From NCBI GenBank assembly GCA_036852015.1, contig JAANDG010000157.1:186001-250000 (forward strand): 64,000 nt of DNA. The letters run 5' to 3'. The stretch is from Pelodera strongyloides (taxonomy: Eukaryota > Nematoda > Chromadorea > Rhabditida > Rhabditidae). This document shows positions 30,715-42,027 of this stretch, in pieces (within the stretch, counting starts at the first letter, position 1; each line of letters starts with the position of its first letter). The notes under the pieces were generated by a model that had not been told where the DNA came from, made no database searches, and saw nothing but the letters and a program-made list of their open reading frames with translations. The position numbers and the translations under genes were made by a program.

Positions 30715-32089
30715 AACTGACGAAGTTTACTAAAAGTGCATAGTATAGTGATACCCTAGACCGATTTTCGTAGTTTGCTCATAACAGTCAAACAATTGCC
30801 GCCGGTGGGCAATTAGCATAAACAGTTACAGGCACTTGAAAGAGGTCATTGATCGCAATCAATAAATAAGAGCATATATCGTCTTATTTGTGGTCACTGG
30901 TCTTGCTCGTTTAATTTTAGAACATTTTACTGATTATTTTGCGTTTTGTATTACTTGTGTGAGTTCTCTTCTGTCTTCTGGATAAGCTGTCGCCATATTC
31001 GGCGATGTCTGTGAGTTACATCCTTTTGTTGTACGTATTGGTCTACACACATGAATGTAATTATTAGTTCGCCAATATGTAAGAACTCCAACTTTTTATA
31101 TCTGTCTATGAAATACCAGTCCATTATAAACATGGGAATATAATTTAGTTTTAGTGTGCCCAGTTTAGGACTGTTGACTTGACTGTATTCCTTCTAAGTT
31201 GTCTGTAACTTGTTGGACTGTATAACGTTCCCAATCCTAAAGAATCCTGGCAGCGGCCTAAGCGCGTGGCTGATACGCCGCAATGTTTTGCATCAACGTG
31301 ATCACAAACTACGTGGTGTGTGTATTTTGTGCGCAGCTGCTGTGTAGCCATAGCATCATTCAATTAAGGTCTTCAACCTTTCTATCTTTATTGATTACTA
31401 ACTGACGAAGTTTACTAAAAGTGCATAGTGTAGTGATATGAAACCCTAGACCTATTTTCGTAGTTTGCTCATAACAGTCAAACAATTGCCGCCGGTGGGC
31501 AATTAGCATAGACAGTTACAGGCAATTGAAATAGGTCATTGATCGCAATCAATAAATAGGAGCATATATCGTCTTATTTGTGGTCACTGGTCTTGCGCGC
31601 TTAATTTTAGAACATTTTTACTGATTATTTTGCGTTTTGTATTACTTGTGTGAGTTCTCTTCTGTCTTCTGGATAAGCTGTCGCCATATTCGGCGATGTT
31701 TGTGAGTTACATCCTTTTGTTGTACGTATTGGTCTACACACATGAATGTAATTATTAGTTCGCCAATATGTAAGAACTCCAACTTTTTATATCTGTCTAT
31801 GAAATACCAGTCCATTATAAACATGGGAATAGAATTTAGTTTTAGTGTGCCCAGTTTAGGACTGTTGACTTGACTGTATTCCTTCTAAGTTGTCTGTAAC
31901 TTGTTGGACTGTATAACGTTCCCAATCCTAAAGAATCCTGGCAGCGGCCTAAGCGCGTGGCTGATACGCCGCAATGTTTTGCATCAACGTGATCACAAAC
32001 TACGTGGTGTGTGTATTTTGTGCGCAGCTGCTGTGTAGCCATAGCATCATTCAATTAAGGTCTTCAACCTTTCTATCTTTATTGATTAC
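30715..32089. repeat. Tandem duplication of a ~690-bp unit
   Basis: Unit 1 is about 30715-31398 and unit 2 about 31400-32089. Both begin AACTGACGAAGTTTACTAAAAG and end TCTTTATTGATTAC. They differ by a few substitutions and small indels only, such as GATACCC versus GATATGAAACCC. Open frames of 60 and 70 codons occur in both units on the minus strand but show no family resemblance. Confidence 0.9.
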
Positions 32090-32129
32090 CTTGAGTTTAC
32101 GTCCGAAATCATATCTCTACAACGAGAAA

Positions 32130-32265
32130 ATTGGCGTGCAAGCGGCGTGGGATCGGCGGGCAAGTTGCACGCCGTACCGTTTCGCGTGCATTTTTGCACG
32201 CCACCACGTTGCCAAATGCACGCTGCACGCCGTTGTCACGCGGCTTGCACGCCAAGTTTCGTCAG
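32130..32265. repeat. GC-rich island with repeated GCACGC words
   Basis: The words TTGCACGCC, GTGCATT and TGCACGC recur on both strands over about 135 bp. It belongs to a set of GC-rich islands with similar words (32700, 38395, 41700, 48175). I see no gene. Confidence 0.5.
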
Positions 32266-32699
32266 TGTAGTAAGATTACTTACATATAACTTTGTGCTTG
32301 TAGCCGTAGTGATTGGTGATTCACTCATTATTTAGCTTTGAAGTAAGTCTTCATTCATATGCTAATTGTGTTATATTCGTTACAATGCCTTTATTTGCGT
32401 TTAGTTGAAAACCAGACGGCGCCTCAGCGGCCTGAGACGGCTTTCCTATATTGCGTTCAAATGGTTCAAATACTTTAGACTTCAAAGTTCTCACAAAAAG
32501 GCCAACTTTATGTCATTTATATGAAACGTGACGCGTATTTTAAGAGCGTTTTTTAAGGTTTCATTGCGTTTATTTTGTAATTTCCCTTCCTTCTAACTAT
32601 GGTATTTATCGTATTTTTTGCATCGTTTTGACTTTCACTTTGAAATTCTTAGGGGGTTTTTTCTTTTTCACTTCTCCATCCTTTGACTCTTTTGGATTC

Positions 32700-33015
32700 G
32701 TAAAGAGCCAAGTATGCGCGGCAAAAAACACTCGCGAGTACACTGCACTTCCTTTCGCGAAAAGCTGGCTACAACGCGAAACTCGGCTCCAGTGCCGCAC
32801 CAGATTTGGGTGGGGTGCGGCACCAAAAAAAGTGGGGTGCGCCACTAGATCTGGTCTGCACCCCCCGAATAGTGCCGTACAGGTGCCAGGCTGGTGCGTA
32901 TCTGGTGCCAAAATAAGACGACGGGCGTGAAATGGGTGCGACAGAGGCGCCCAGCTGGTGCCAATCTAGAGCCAGTAGGTGCGACAGCCATGCCTAGCTG
33001 GTGCCAATCTAGAGC
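32700..33015. repeat. GC-rich island with GGTGCG/TGGTGCC words
   Basis: CAGCTGGTGCCAATCTAGAGCC and CTAGCTGGTGCCAATCTAGAGCC are nearly identical units, and GTGCGGCACC is a small palindrome. The words match those of the island at 38395-38745 in reverse orientation. Confidence 0.55.
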
Positions 33016-33136
33016 CAAAAAGGGTAGACTACAAACTACACTGGGGGATATTCGTCCCTGGGTTACCTGCTCCCATACACCTCACAAAACACCATAATCG
33101 ACAAATAATGCAGTATTTCAACAAAAAAACCTTTAC

Positions 33137-33532
33137 TTAAAGGGACAGGCCCATCAAAGTAAACCTATATTTATGATACGTCCATAGTGACTATCAAGCA
33201 TTTTTATTACAATATATACAAACTAAATTTCACATTTATTTGCCATTGAAAACTTTTTTCCGACGCTCTGCTCAAATGTATACCGTAGAGCCGCAAATAA
33301 CCTTGTCGTCAATGCAAATTTATCGTGAAATTATAATGCGATTAAAATTTGCATATATAGCTTTGAAATCTGCAGTTTTATGGTATACATTTGAGCAGAG
33401 CGCATTGGAAAAAAAGTTGTCTAGGGCGAATAATGGTGAAATTTAGTTTGTATATATTGTAATAAAAATGCTTGATAGTCATTATGAACGTATCGTAAAT
33501 GTAGGTTTATTTTGATGGGCTTGTCCCTTTAA
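33137..33532. mobile_element. Long inverted-repeat MITE, family C, copy 1
   Basis: About 396 bp. The left end TTAAAGGGACAGGCCCATCAAAGT returns inverted at the right as ATTTTGATGGGCTTGTCCCTTTAA. The arms extend for more than 150 bp each (including TTACAATATATACAAACTAAATTTC). TTAA is at both ends. No coding capacity. Confidence 0.9.
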
Positions 33533-33736
33533 GTGCAATGAAAATGCAAATATAGAGTAATAAAAACTTGCAAACAATGCACTATTAAGCTATAATAACG
33601 ATTTTAAATAAAAAATAACACTTAGAAAACTAGCAAACTATTATAACTTGCGAACAAAATAGTCTAGGTCATACATGTAATACTAAAATGTATCCGATCA
33701 ACCAGAACGTTACTAGCAAAACTTAACAGGTAAAAG

Positions 33737-33906
33737 TTAAAGAGAAATGCTAGCCTCTTTGGAAAATTTGCATATGATAAGCAAATCCTATGTATCCCAT
33801 GTTAATTTTGTACGATTGCCGTGGACGATCGTACAAAATTAGCATAGGATACATAGGATTTGCTTATCATATGCAAATTTTCAAAGAGGCTAGCATTTCG
33901 CTTTAA
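33737..33906. mobile_element. Palindromic MITE, family A, copy 4
   Basis: A 170-bp palindrome with TTAA ends, 200 bp right of the family C element. The first arm has GAGAAATGC instead of GCGAAATGC and the second has lost one C in TTTTCAAAG. Confidence 0.9.
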
Positions 33907-34091
33907 AGTAAAGTAAAAAAAACAGTCAGTGTTTTCATAATTCTGTGCTATCAACCAAGAAGTAAAGCTATCAATCCGATAAAATTAGATAAAAATGGTA
34001 ACATAACCACTAGTTTGACACTAGTTTTCGAAAGCTTAGTAACAAAAAGTTGCTGTAAGATTCTAGTTTTCACTAGTACAGCTCTTATAGT

Positions 34092-34459
34092 TTAGCGACT
34101 TCCGCCGGCGTTGGTCTTGAGCAAAATAGTGTCAATCTTCTTCCAATAATAGTACAATTCCGGTACTAAGACGCAGAATGCCGATGTCCATGGAGGGCCT
34201 GAAATAGTAGTGTGTAACTGAAGGATAACTGTGCGTTAAATTTGGACGAAATGGTAAAAATAAAACACTTTACATACCACCTGCAGTACCTTAGTGTGTT
34301 TGTGTTAGTTACTGTAAAGGAACGAAGGGCCAGTGAGAACCAATGCTGGCTGCGCACGCACTCAAAAAAGCACAAAGGGAAAAATAATTAACTTACACAT
34401 TTTCGAAATCGAATAGAAGAAGCAGCGATCGCGTCTTCGGATTTGGATGATTCTCGTAT
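34092..34459 (-). CDS. Candidate 36-aa microprotein or C-terminal part of a small unknown protein
   Basis: Two exons join in phase: 34397-34459 (donor GTAAGT) and 34092-34198 (acceptor TATTTCAG), ending at TAA 34092-34094. An ATG at 34398-34400, at the end of the first exon, opens a 36-residue frame. It begins MCPPWTSAFC, includes VPELYYYWKK and ends NAGGSR. The frame also stays open upstream through the first exon (basic, IRRRDRCFF), so the protein could be longer. A candidate non-coding exon about 34638-34700 (acceptor CCTTTCAG, donor AAGGTACG) lies upstream. I do not recognise the family; a small membrane or mitochondrial protein is possible. Confidence 0.4.
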
Positions 34460-34699
34460 CTAAAGTGTTGGATGGTTAAATATATTGCTGGACATGGATT
34501 TATCAAATTCTTACGGAATAAAATTACCAAGATCCTTACAATTAGAAACACCACGTAGCACAAAGATGCTACATCCCATAACATCCTATTGGCATAATAC
34601 AAAAACAAATGCAACTAAACGTACCTTGTATGTGTTGTAATCAATCAGAGCAGCACATCAGAGCGCTTTTGCCATTCGAGTGTGCTACTGTCCAGCAAA

Positions 34700-35650
34700 G
34701 TTCTGAAAGGAACTATAATAGTAAACCCAAACTATGTTAGCGCTATCTGGCTATCTCGCGAACAAAAGAACAAAATCCACTCCACTAGCATTTGCAATTA
34801 GCACAATTAACTCCAGAATTAATGTTGCAAAATGGAGCTCTGCGGATAAAAAATTGCATTTCCCTACAACCAATAGGGTGCAAACAACTCACACTCATCT
34901 TTACTCCGCAATTTCTTCTCAAATTCCTATTCCAACGAGCCATCCTGCTGTTGAACAGTCAATCATTTGGGCCTTGGGCTAAAATACAATTTAAATTATG
35001 GAGGCAAAATGTGAAACAAAAGCAACTGATGTTGAATTCATTCGTAACATACATAGAATATGCAACTATGTGGACGTCACACTACCCACTTAGAAAGCGG
35101 TAAAAACATGTTATGCGAAAAAGTATGCGGCCGGCCATGAGGTTGCCGGTAAAGCCCTACATTTGACAGCAACGAACAGCAAATGAGAAACAAAGAAAAC
35201 GGCGAAATTTTGAAAAGCAACCTCACAAAAAAACTCACAGTCGTACACAAAGCCGTGAAGGCTCAGGTATCTAGAATTGAATTAGTGTTATACAATAAAC
35301 AAATGAATGATTAAAGCAAAATACGGAAAAAAAAACAATTAATTCGTTCCAAGGAACGAAGGAACGAAAGAACCTAAAAAGTAAAAACGTTAATACATCA
35401 AATGCGGATGGTGTTTTCTTTTATCTGACGCTAAAGTGAGCATAAGAACAAAGAGAAAATGTATATATTATAGCAAAACATATGCTTTGTTAAATTTGTA
35501 CATCAATTTTTTTCAAATTTCGCTTATTTGCTTTCATGCGCACAGTTGGTAAGGGAGCGCAGAGGGCGAGAGTGCAGCGTCTAGAGACTACGCGCGAGTA
35601 CTCGATGACGAAATTTTGCGGTGTTTTAAGACAATTAATTTTTTGCACTT
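34700..35650. other. Stretch without an assignable gene
   Basis: AT-rich. A 103-codon plus frame at 34792-35103 shows no family resemblance and has no convincing splice context. Confidence 0.4.
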
Positions 35651-35654
35651 TAAT

Positions 35655-36180
35655 CCGGTCAGGAAAATATTCAGTATAAAAAAGTGAGTGAATATTATGG
35701 CTCCAAACTGCGAAGCGCCATAGAAGAATACTTATGGAGTATTTCACCATAAACTATAAATTAAAGTCTCACAGTTTTCTCACAAAATGTCCGCCCAGTT
35801 AAATTTTGGGAAATTACTATTTCGTAAAATATTCATTACAAAAAAGTGCTTCAATATTGTGGCTCCAAACTGCGAAGCGCCATAGAATAGCACAAATGGA
35901 GTATTTTCGCCAAAGAAACTATATCTTGAAACCTTATGGTTCTCCCAGAAAATGCCCGCCCAGCAATATCTAGCTTACAGCATATTTCATAAAATATTCA
36001 TTACAAAAAAGCGCTTCAATATTGTCGCTCCAAACTGCGAAGCGCCATAGAATAACCTAAAAAAAGGATTTTCGTCGAAGAAACCATATCTTGAATCGTT
36101 ATGGTTCTCCCAGAAAAAGTCCGCCAAGCAATATCTGGCGTAAAGCATATTTAATAAAATGTTCTTTAAAAACAAACGGG
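35655..36180. repeat. Minisatellite: about three copies of a ~165-bp unit
   Basis: The words GCTCCAAACTGCGAAGCGCCATAG recur at about 35700, 35861 and 36028. AAAATATTCA and TTCTCCCAGAAAA-type words fall at matching spacing. The copies diverge by roughly 10-20 percent by eye. Confidence 0.8.
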
Positions 36181-36379
36181 TCAATTGAATGACTATAAGA
36201 CATTAGATCACACTTAGTGACATGTCTTACAATTAAAAAATAGTGCAATTAGTAGGCGGAGTTCCATATGCAAATTAAATCGAATAACCATACATAACGC
36301 AGTAACGAAATATAGACATGCGAAACACAGAGCTTGACACAATGAAGTGTACAATGTTTATTGTTTGTAGTACGTTTCT

Positions 36380-36385
<6 letters not shown>

Positions 36386-36429
<44 letters not shown>
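36386..36429. repeat. (AAT)n microsatellite
   Basis: About fifteen uninterrupted AAT repeats. Open frames of poly-Leu or poly-Tyr here are artefacts of the repeat. Confidence 0.95.
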
Positions 36430-37564
36430 TTATTACGCACACAATAACAGAAACGATCAGCCTTTTCATCCGATAGTTTATCCTACCAATTGGGTCTATA
36501 GAGGCGACGCTGATCTACATGACCAGTGCATACGTTGCGAGGGTTTATAATACTCCCTTCTAATATGTTAATTATGTTTCTTTTGGCTTTTTCTAGACAT
36601 ATTTACTACAACGGGTTCCGTCTGTTATATTTCTACGTTTCGGTATTTTAATTGTGATTGTGAGCTTATTGTGATTGTGATGGTGAGCTTGAGCTTGAGC
36701 AATATTTTACAAACTTACAATTTTACAAACTTACGGGGTAAGCACGTGTTGGAAACGGCTTGTAGGATGTCGCAATGCTTGGCGACCCCGCATGCATACG
36801 ACTCTTTATACTTGTGTGCTTTGCGCCCATTTTACTCTTTTCACGCATAACAGTTCCACGCTCCATAATTTTATAAATCTATAGCGTCGCGTCGGGGTCG
36901 CTAAAATCGTCATTGTGTTCTTATTATATTATTCTTATTTATTGTGAAAGCTGCCAATATCAAGCCAATTGACGTTCACCTACGCGGGTAGAGATGCCAA
37001 ATATTTTGCGATGTTACCCTATTATATTGAACAAGTTTTGTTTATCGGTGACAAATTACAGACAGCGATCACTGCAAAGGCTAGATAGGCTGGATGAAGC
37101 AACGAAAAAAAGTTTAGAGAACACCAGCCACAGGTGATTTACATGAATATAATAACCTTTTTTCTCCAGAAAATGACATTGGAAAGAGGGCCGGTGAGTT
37201 GGGCGCCACACCATTCCGAGACCCCAAATGCGCGCCGCAACGAAATGGGACAGCCGAATAGAAATGGGGCGAGGCGCCAAATGCGCGCCCATACGGTGCG
37301 GGAGCACTTTTTTTGTGGTTCACCGCGCAGGTGCGACCGCACTATTTCCGCACCTTTTAACAACTTTAAAAAGCACTCAAATAATCCGCCGTAACTGCAG
37401 TTGTTGTACTGGTGTTGTACCGCCCTCACATGCGTTGCGAGTCGAATGCGTTGCGAGTGTTCGAATCGAACGCTCTGCTTTCTTTTTGCAGCTGCTACTT
37501 TTCCCGCACCGTTTCGGCATTTCCCGCAATAGTTTGGGGTGTTTCCCGCACCAAAACGGCGAAC

Positions 37565-37845
37565 CACTCTGTTCTTCTACTGCACGTTTCCCGCGAAACA
37601 AAAATAAATCCCGCGTTTCCTGGCAGGCTAGCACCCAATCCCACGCAATAAGAAAAGATGCATGTTTCCTGACAGATTAGCCAATCATGTCCCGCCATTG
37701 AACACCAGGCAATGCCTTGTGTTAGCTGCAAGACACCTGATTAGCGCCCGCACTAAGAACCGAATCCCGCGTTTCCCGCTTGTTTGGGAGGAAACGTGTG
37801 ATTACGATTACCGCTAAACTGCGAATGAGGAACATAGCAAGTCGG
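37565..37845. repeat. Dispersed TTTCCCGC-rich repeat, copy 1
   Basis: Runs from CTCTGTTCTTCTACTGCACG to TGCGAATGAGGAACATAG. It matches 45322-45595 in the same orientation with scattered changes. It carries several TTTCCCGC words, and the stretch before it (37495-37560) carries more. No coding frame resembles a known protein. Confidence 0.8.
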
Positions 37846-38394
37846 TGAAAAAAACGTGTTCCGCGCGCATTAAATTATTTTGCGGGAAACACCCCTAAAC
37901 TGTTGCGGCACGCAACTCTTGAGTTTCGTTGAAGTTGTGTAGGACGTCTTTGAGTGTGTGATTTGGAATTGAAATGATACCTTTTCACATGGCATTTTCA
38001 ATAAAAATGTGAGAACAAGTGGTCTTTAAATAAAACAACAAAAATTGGCTGATGGAAAAAAAAATACGGAAAATAATGTGCCTAGTGCACAACATAATGC
38101 AGACAATGTACCGTACACAAGCGGTAACTTTGTACAAAATTGTGGATTTTCTAAATCGCAATGAACGCGTGGGATATCGCCCCGCCCTTTCCATTTCCAC
38201 TGCCTACCAACTGTGATGCAACGATGCATTTTTGTACCGTATGCGGATGCTTGTCTACTGTACCAGACACTTTTTAATAAACACTGAGTAAAACTAAACG
38301 AAACAAACTAAGTATTTAAAAGAAAAACGAAAAGTACGGCAGCGAAAAATGGGCATCGCTGCGTAGACCGATTTTACGCTCTTCCCTGAGTATC

Positions 38395-38745
38395 GCGTAC
38401 TTTATGTGCACCGGCACTTGGCTCCAAATCGGCACCAGTTTGGCACCTGTGACGCACCCAGGCTCCAGTTTCGCACCTATGCCGCACCCACACTTTTTCT
38501 GACCTCCACCAAACTTCCAAAATTAGAGCCTGGCTGGTGCGTACCTGGTGCCGCTCTCTTTTCCGTGCCGTACCAATGCTAAACTTTGACTGCGCGCCGC
38601 GGAAGTGTGGCGGGTTCGCGGCGAAGGTTTTAGAGGGTCGCCACAGTCGAATGGCGAACCCTCTTCCGCGCGCTGCTTTCGCCAGGTCATCGCCCAGATT
38701 TCGCCGCGGTTTCGCCCAGTCTTCGCCAGAATAGAAAAATCGGCC
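38395..38745. repeat. GC-rich island with GCACC/GGTGCC and TTCGCC words
   Basis: The left half has GGCTCCAAATCGGCACCAG and GGCTCCAGTTTCGCACC units. The right half has TTCGCCAGG, TCGCCCAG and TTCGCCGCGG, which are shared with the island at 41700-41930. Confidence 0.55.
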
Positions 38746-38949
38746 GTGAAATATGCACACCGGGGGTCCAGCTAGCCTTCACAATAATGCTCAATAATAC
38801 AAAAATTAATACACAAAATACCACACATACATAGAACACATAATATAATAAATGTTTATTCATGGGCACACAATAAAATAACACCTACATTAGCACGAAA
38901 GAAAATACGTAGCACATTAAGGCGGATAATCTGGTAAAAAGTAAAACAC

Positions 38950-39120
38950 TTAAAGCGAAATGCTAGCCCCTTTGGAAAATTTGCATAAGATAAGCAAATC
39001 CTATGTATCCTATGCTAATTTTGTACGATCGTCCACTACAATCGTACAAAAATAGCATAGGATACATAGGATTTGCTTATCATATGCAAATTTTTCAAAG
39101 AGGCTAGCATTTCGCTTTAA
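38950..39120. mobile_element. Palindromic MITE, family A, copy 5
   Basis: A 171-bp palindrome with TTAA at both ends. Its centre, TACGATCGTCCACTACAATCGTAC, resembles copy 1 more than copies 2-4. Confidence 0.9.
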
Positions 39121-39592
39121 CTTACATACGCTTTGGTTCAATAGCATGCAAAGTTAATACATACAGCGAGCCATCAAGGAAACCAACTCTATAAACGATC
39201 TAAATTTAAAAACTGTCAGCTACCAGACAAAGGATTGTTAATGAAAGTGGAAACTAATGGGAAAATCGATTAATACCCTACATTTCATTCATTGTCTCAT
39301 TTTCGGAGAAATTATTCAAATAGTGGACCCCTCCATACACTAAGGAGGGAAGGAGGGAGGCAGCTACATCTCTTACGAGATAAATGCATGTAATAGGCTG
39401 GCATAAATAAACCTACTAGCTAATAAATGTCACATAGAATCCGCAAGGTACAGGTACAAAATACTAGTAATTTTATTTTAGTTCCAGTTACTACTGTAAA
39501 CTGTAGGTCTGCTTTTCCTTACGTTCTTGTGCGACAAGTATTAAATAATGACTAGCATATATTTACACAGTAAAGGAATCTATTGAAAAAAA

Positions 39593-41250
39593 TCACTTTC
39601 GTCCGATGGGTATCCTAATTGTAAGCCAATGTTTCTCGTGCACCTCGTGGTTTGTAGTCCGATCGTCCACTGTGGGAAGGGCGAAGATGCCTGGAAAATG
39701 TCGACTGTTTATAGGTAAACAAAAAGGGATACTGATAAGCCATTAAGCAAAATCTTATTATATAAAGGAGAAGAGTTTGTCATGGATTTTTTTTGTTTTT
39801 ATGTCCACAACGAAATCCTTTCATAAAGAAAATATCCTATTCACAATCGAAAGATACCGCACAAAATCTTTGCCGCTGGGGGGATTCGAACCCATAGCAG
39901 CAAACAATCTCTCGATTCACAGTCCAACGCTCTACCTGTTGAGCTATGCTAGCTTATGATACGGGTAACCCTCTGCTCTACATAGAGCACCTTCAATGGC
40001 AAATTTGCGGAGAAGAGCCCGTAGTGCTCTTCGAACGACTGGTAACTAATAACGGGAATCCACTACCGTAGACGAACGACCACAACAACACATTTATGGG
40101 GTGTAGAGCTTTCTAGCTGTCTTATTCAAAATGAGAACCAGACCGCTATTTAGTTTCATTAGTTAATAGGCCGAAATACGCAGTACCGAAACCATTAGTG
40201 TACACAATGGTTACAGAAACAGCGAGAAGCATACCTCGCATAATAATTCATAACAAATGGACAAAAATACTAACCTGTTATATTTTCGTGAAGAATTGTG
40301 ACCCTCATTCACTGGCGTGCTACAGTTCACAGCTGTTCATCACGATGTAGCCCACTGCACTTAATTAGACAAACTTAAAACATTTAACTAGCCGTCCACT
40401 AACAAATCACATTTTATATCTATATCACTATCGTTACTCTGCAGCCGCCAACAAAGAAGCACACTAATAAACAAACAAACAAAAACGGATATTTACCTGA
40501 ACTGCATATCTTCACATGAGGCAAAGGAGAAATCGAAGCACCGTCTTCAAGCGAATCTTCACAGTCCAGGGAGTGGTCTAAAAGTGGTCTAAATTTTAAA
40601 AAAATGGATAAACTCCACAAACCACCAACCCCCACCCCCACCTCTCCTTCCACCTGAAACAGTTTCTAACTTCAAATGTTAGCGCTAAGATTCCCAAGCG
40701 AGAACCTAGCGCTAAGAACCTTACATAGTTAGCAGTCTTACTTTAAAGAAAACGTAATAACAGACAGACGGGCACATGCATACAGTCTTAGTCTAGAAAG
40801 CTAGTGGCATCACCCGTTTCAGTGCGAAACGGCTACAAACAAATGATTAAGCCTTAAATTTAAATGGAAAACAGTACACCTGGAGAGCGACATAAATTGC
40901 AACTATCGGGTTGTGGTAAGGTCCATACCGGGTTTTTTAATGAAGATAATTGACCCCATATCGGGCTCTTCACTTTCCTGTATACTGGATAAAATAGTTA
41001 GATTACAAATGACAATATTAATTGAATAAGTAAAAACATACCTACGAGAGAAACAAATCAGTACGTGTCCTCCATGCAATGCGTGAGCGATGATTGGTCA
41101 CGCTGGAATCAAATAAATGTCATAATAAAGTAAGGAGGGTGTCACAATATACAAAAAACAACCTAATTCATACATAAATTAAAAGACGAACCACAAAAAT
41201 CTTCCTCGTTGATCCAACATCGGGCCAGCGGACCGTGGTATCACATAACT
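39593..41250 (-). CDS. Probable spliced gene of unknown function, 5' part unresolved
   Basis: Three 3' exons join in phase: 40929-40977, 40497-40577 and 39593-39690, ending at TGA 39593-39595. They have good acceptors (TATACAG, TTTTAG, TTTCCAG) and donors (GTATGG, GTAAAT). Their peptides are acidic (ESEEPDMGSIIFIKK; HSLDCEDSLEDGA) and end in EKHWLTIRIPIGRK. Two further candidate exons at about 41042-41102 and 41188-41244 have splice-site-like ends, but the phase does not run cleanly into the exon at 40929. I recognise no domain. A tRNA-like sequence lies in the last intron. Confidence 0.4.
39869..39954 (-). tRNA. tRNA-His-like sequence, probably a pseudogene
   Basis: On the minus strand the A-box-like TAGCTCAACAGG and a perfect B-box GGTTCGAATCC are present. 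The anticodon loop reads CTGTGAA (GTG, His). The acceptor stem does not pair, the anticodon stem is mismatched and the variable region is too long for tRNA-His. A TTTT run follows. It could still be transcribed by Pol III but is unlikely to be an active tRNA. Confidence 0.45.
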
Positions 41251-41699
41251 GAAAAGTTTACATGCAAACAAATATCAGGATAAACAAGCTCACAAAACAA
41301 AACAAAAATAGAAGGAAAACGAACTGAGAGTCAAAAGGAAAATCGAATCGAGCAAATTTTCCTACCTGAAAAAAGCAACGTGCATGCGAAATAGCTTAGT
41401 TGAGTACGGTAGACACACTGTTTTATAAACAGGAATGTAATGGTATAAAGCTAAATGTTTGCTAAAATGTTTCCTCTAAACAACTAAAGTACTAATTAAC
41501 TTTTCACACATGTTTTCCCACCACACGATAGGTGATGGAAATAAGTTTTTAAGTTTAATTAAACATATTAAACATATTAAACATACGTAAAAGAAAAAGC
41601 ACGCTAAAATTTAAATAAAGAAAATACCAAATGCGGGAGATGGTCACGCGCGCAACAGCACGTCTAAATTCGCTGCGTACCACTTGACTGAATAACAAA

Positions 41700-41930
41700 T
41701 AGTTTTCCGTGCAATCCCCTGGCGACAACCTGGCGAAGATAGGGCGAAGGCGCCGCGAACCATTTTCTCAGAATAGGGCAGTTTTCCGGTCGATTTTCCC
41801 TGTTCCGCCCAGTCTTCGCCCGGCTCTCGCCAGGATCTCGCGGCGCGGCACTTCCGCGCCAGGGTTTCGCCGCGCGCAACCCAAGTTTCATCAGTGAGGT
41901 GCGGCACCCTGACCGAGTTTCCCCAGTGAC
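41700..41930. repeat. GC-rich island with GCGAAG/TTCGCC words
   Basis: GGCGAAGATAGGGCGAAGGCGCCGCGAA and CGCCCAGTCTTCGCCCGGCTCTCGCCAGG-like words pair as an imperfect inverted repeat. They echo 38600-38745. The frames open here on both strands are repeat artefacts. Confidence 0.5.
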
Positions 41931-42027
41931 GATATGGCGCAGTCTTCGCCCCTTTTTCTTTTGCCCTGTTTTCTTTTTAACGTTAGCTTGTCTTTCACCA
42001 TGTATTGTATATATTTTTGCAGAGAAT

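Noticed and set aside
30951..32054. Open frames of 60 and 70 codons present in both tandem units
   Set aside because: They are conserved only because the duplication is recent. Position in a likely 3' UTR and lack of family resemblance argue against coding.
36249..36469. Poly-Leu and poly-Tyr frames
   Set aside because: Artefacts of the AAT microsatellite.
40497..41102. Sperm-protein-like domain in the minus-strand gene near 41 kb
   Set aside because: A brief resemblance of one exon peptide was too short and the splice phase did not support it.
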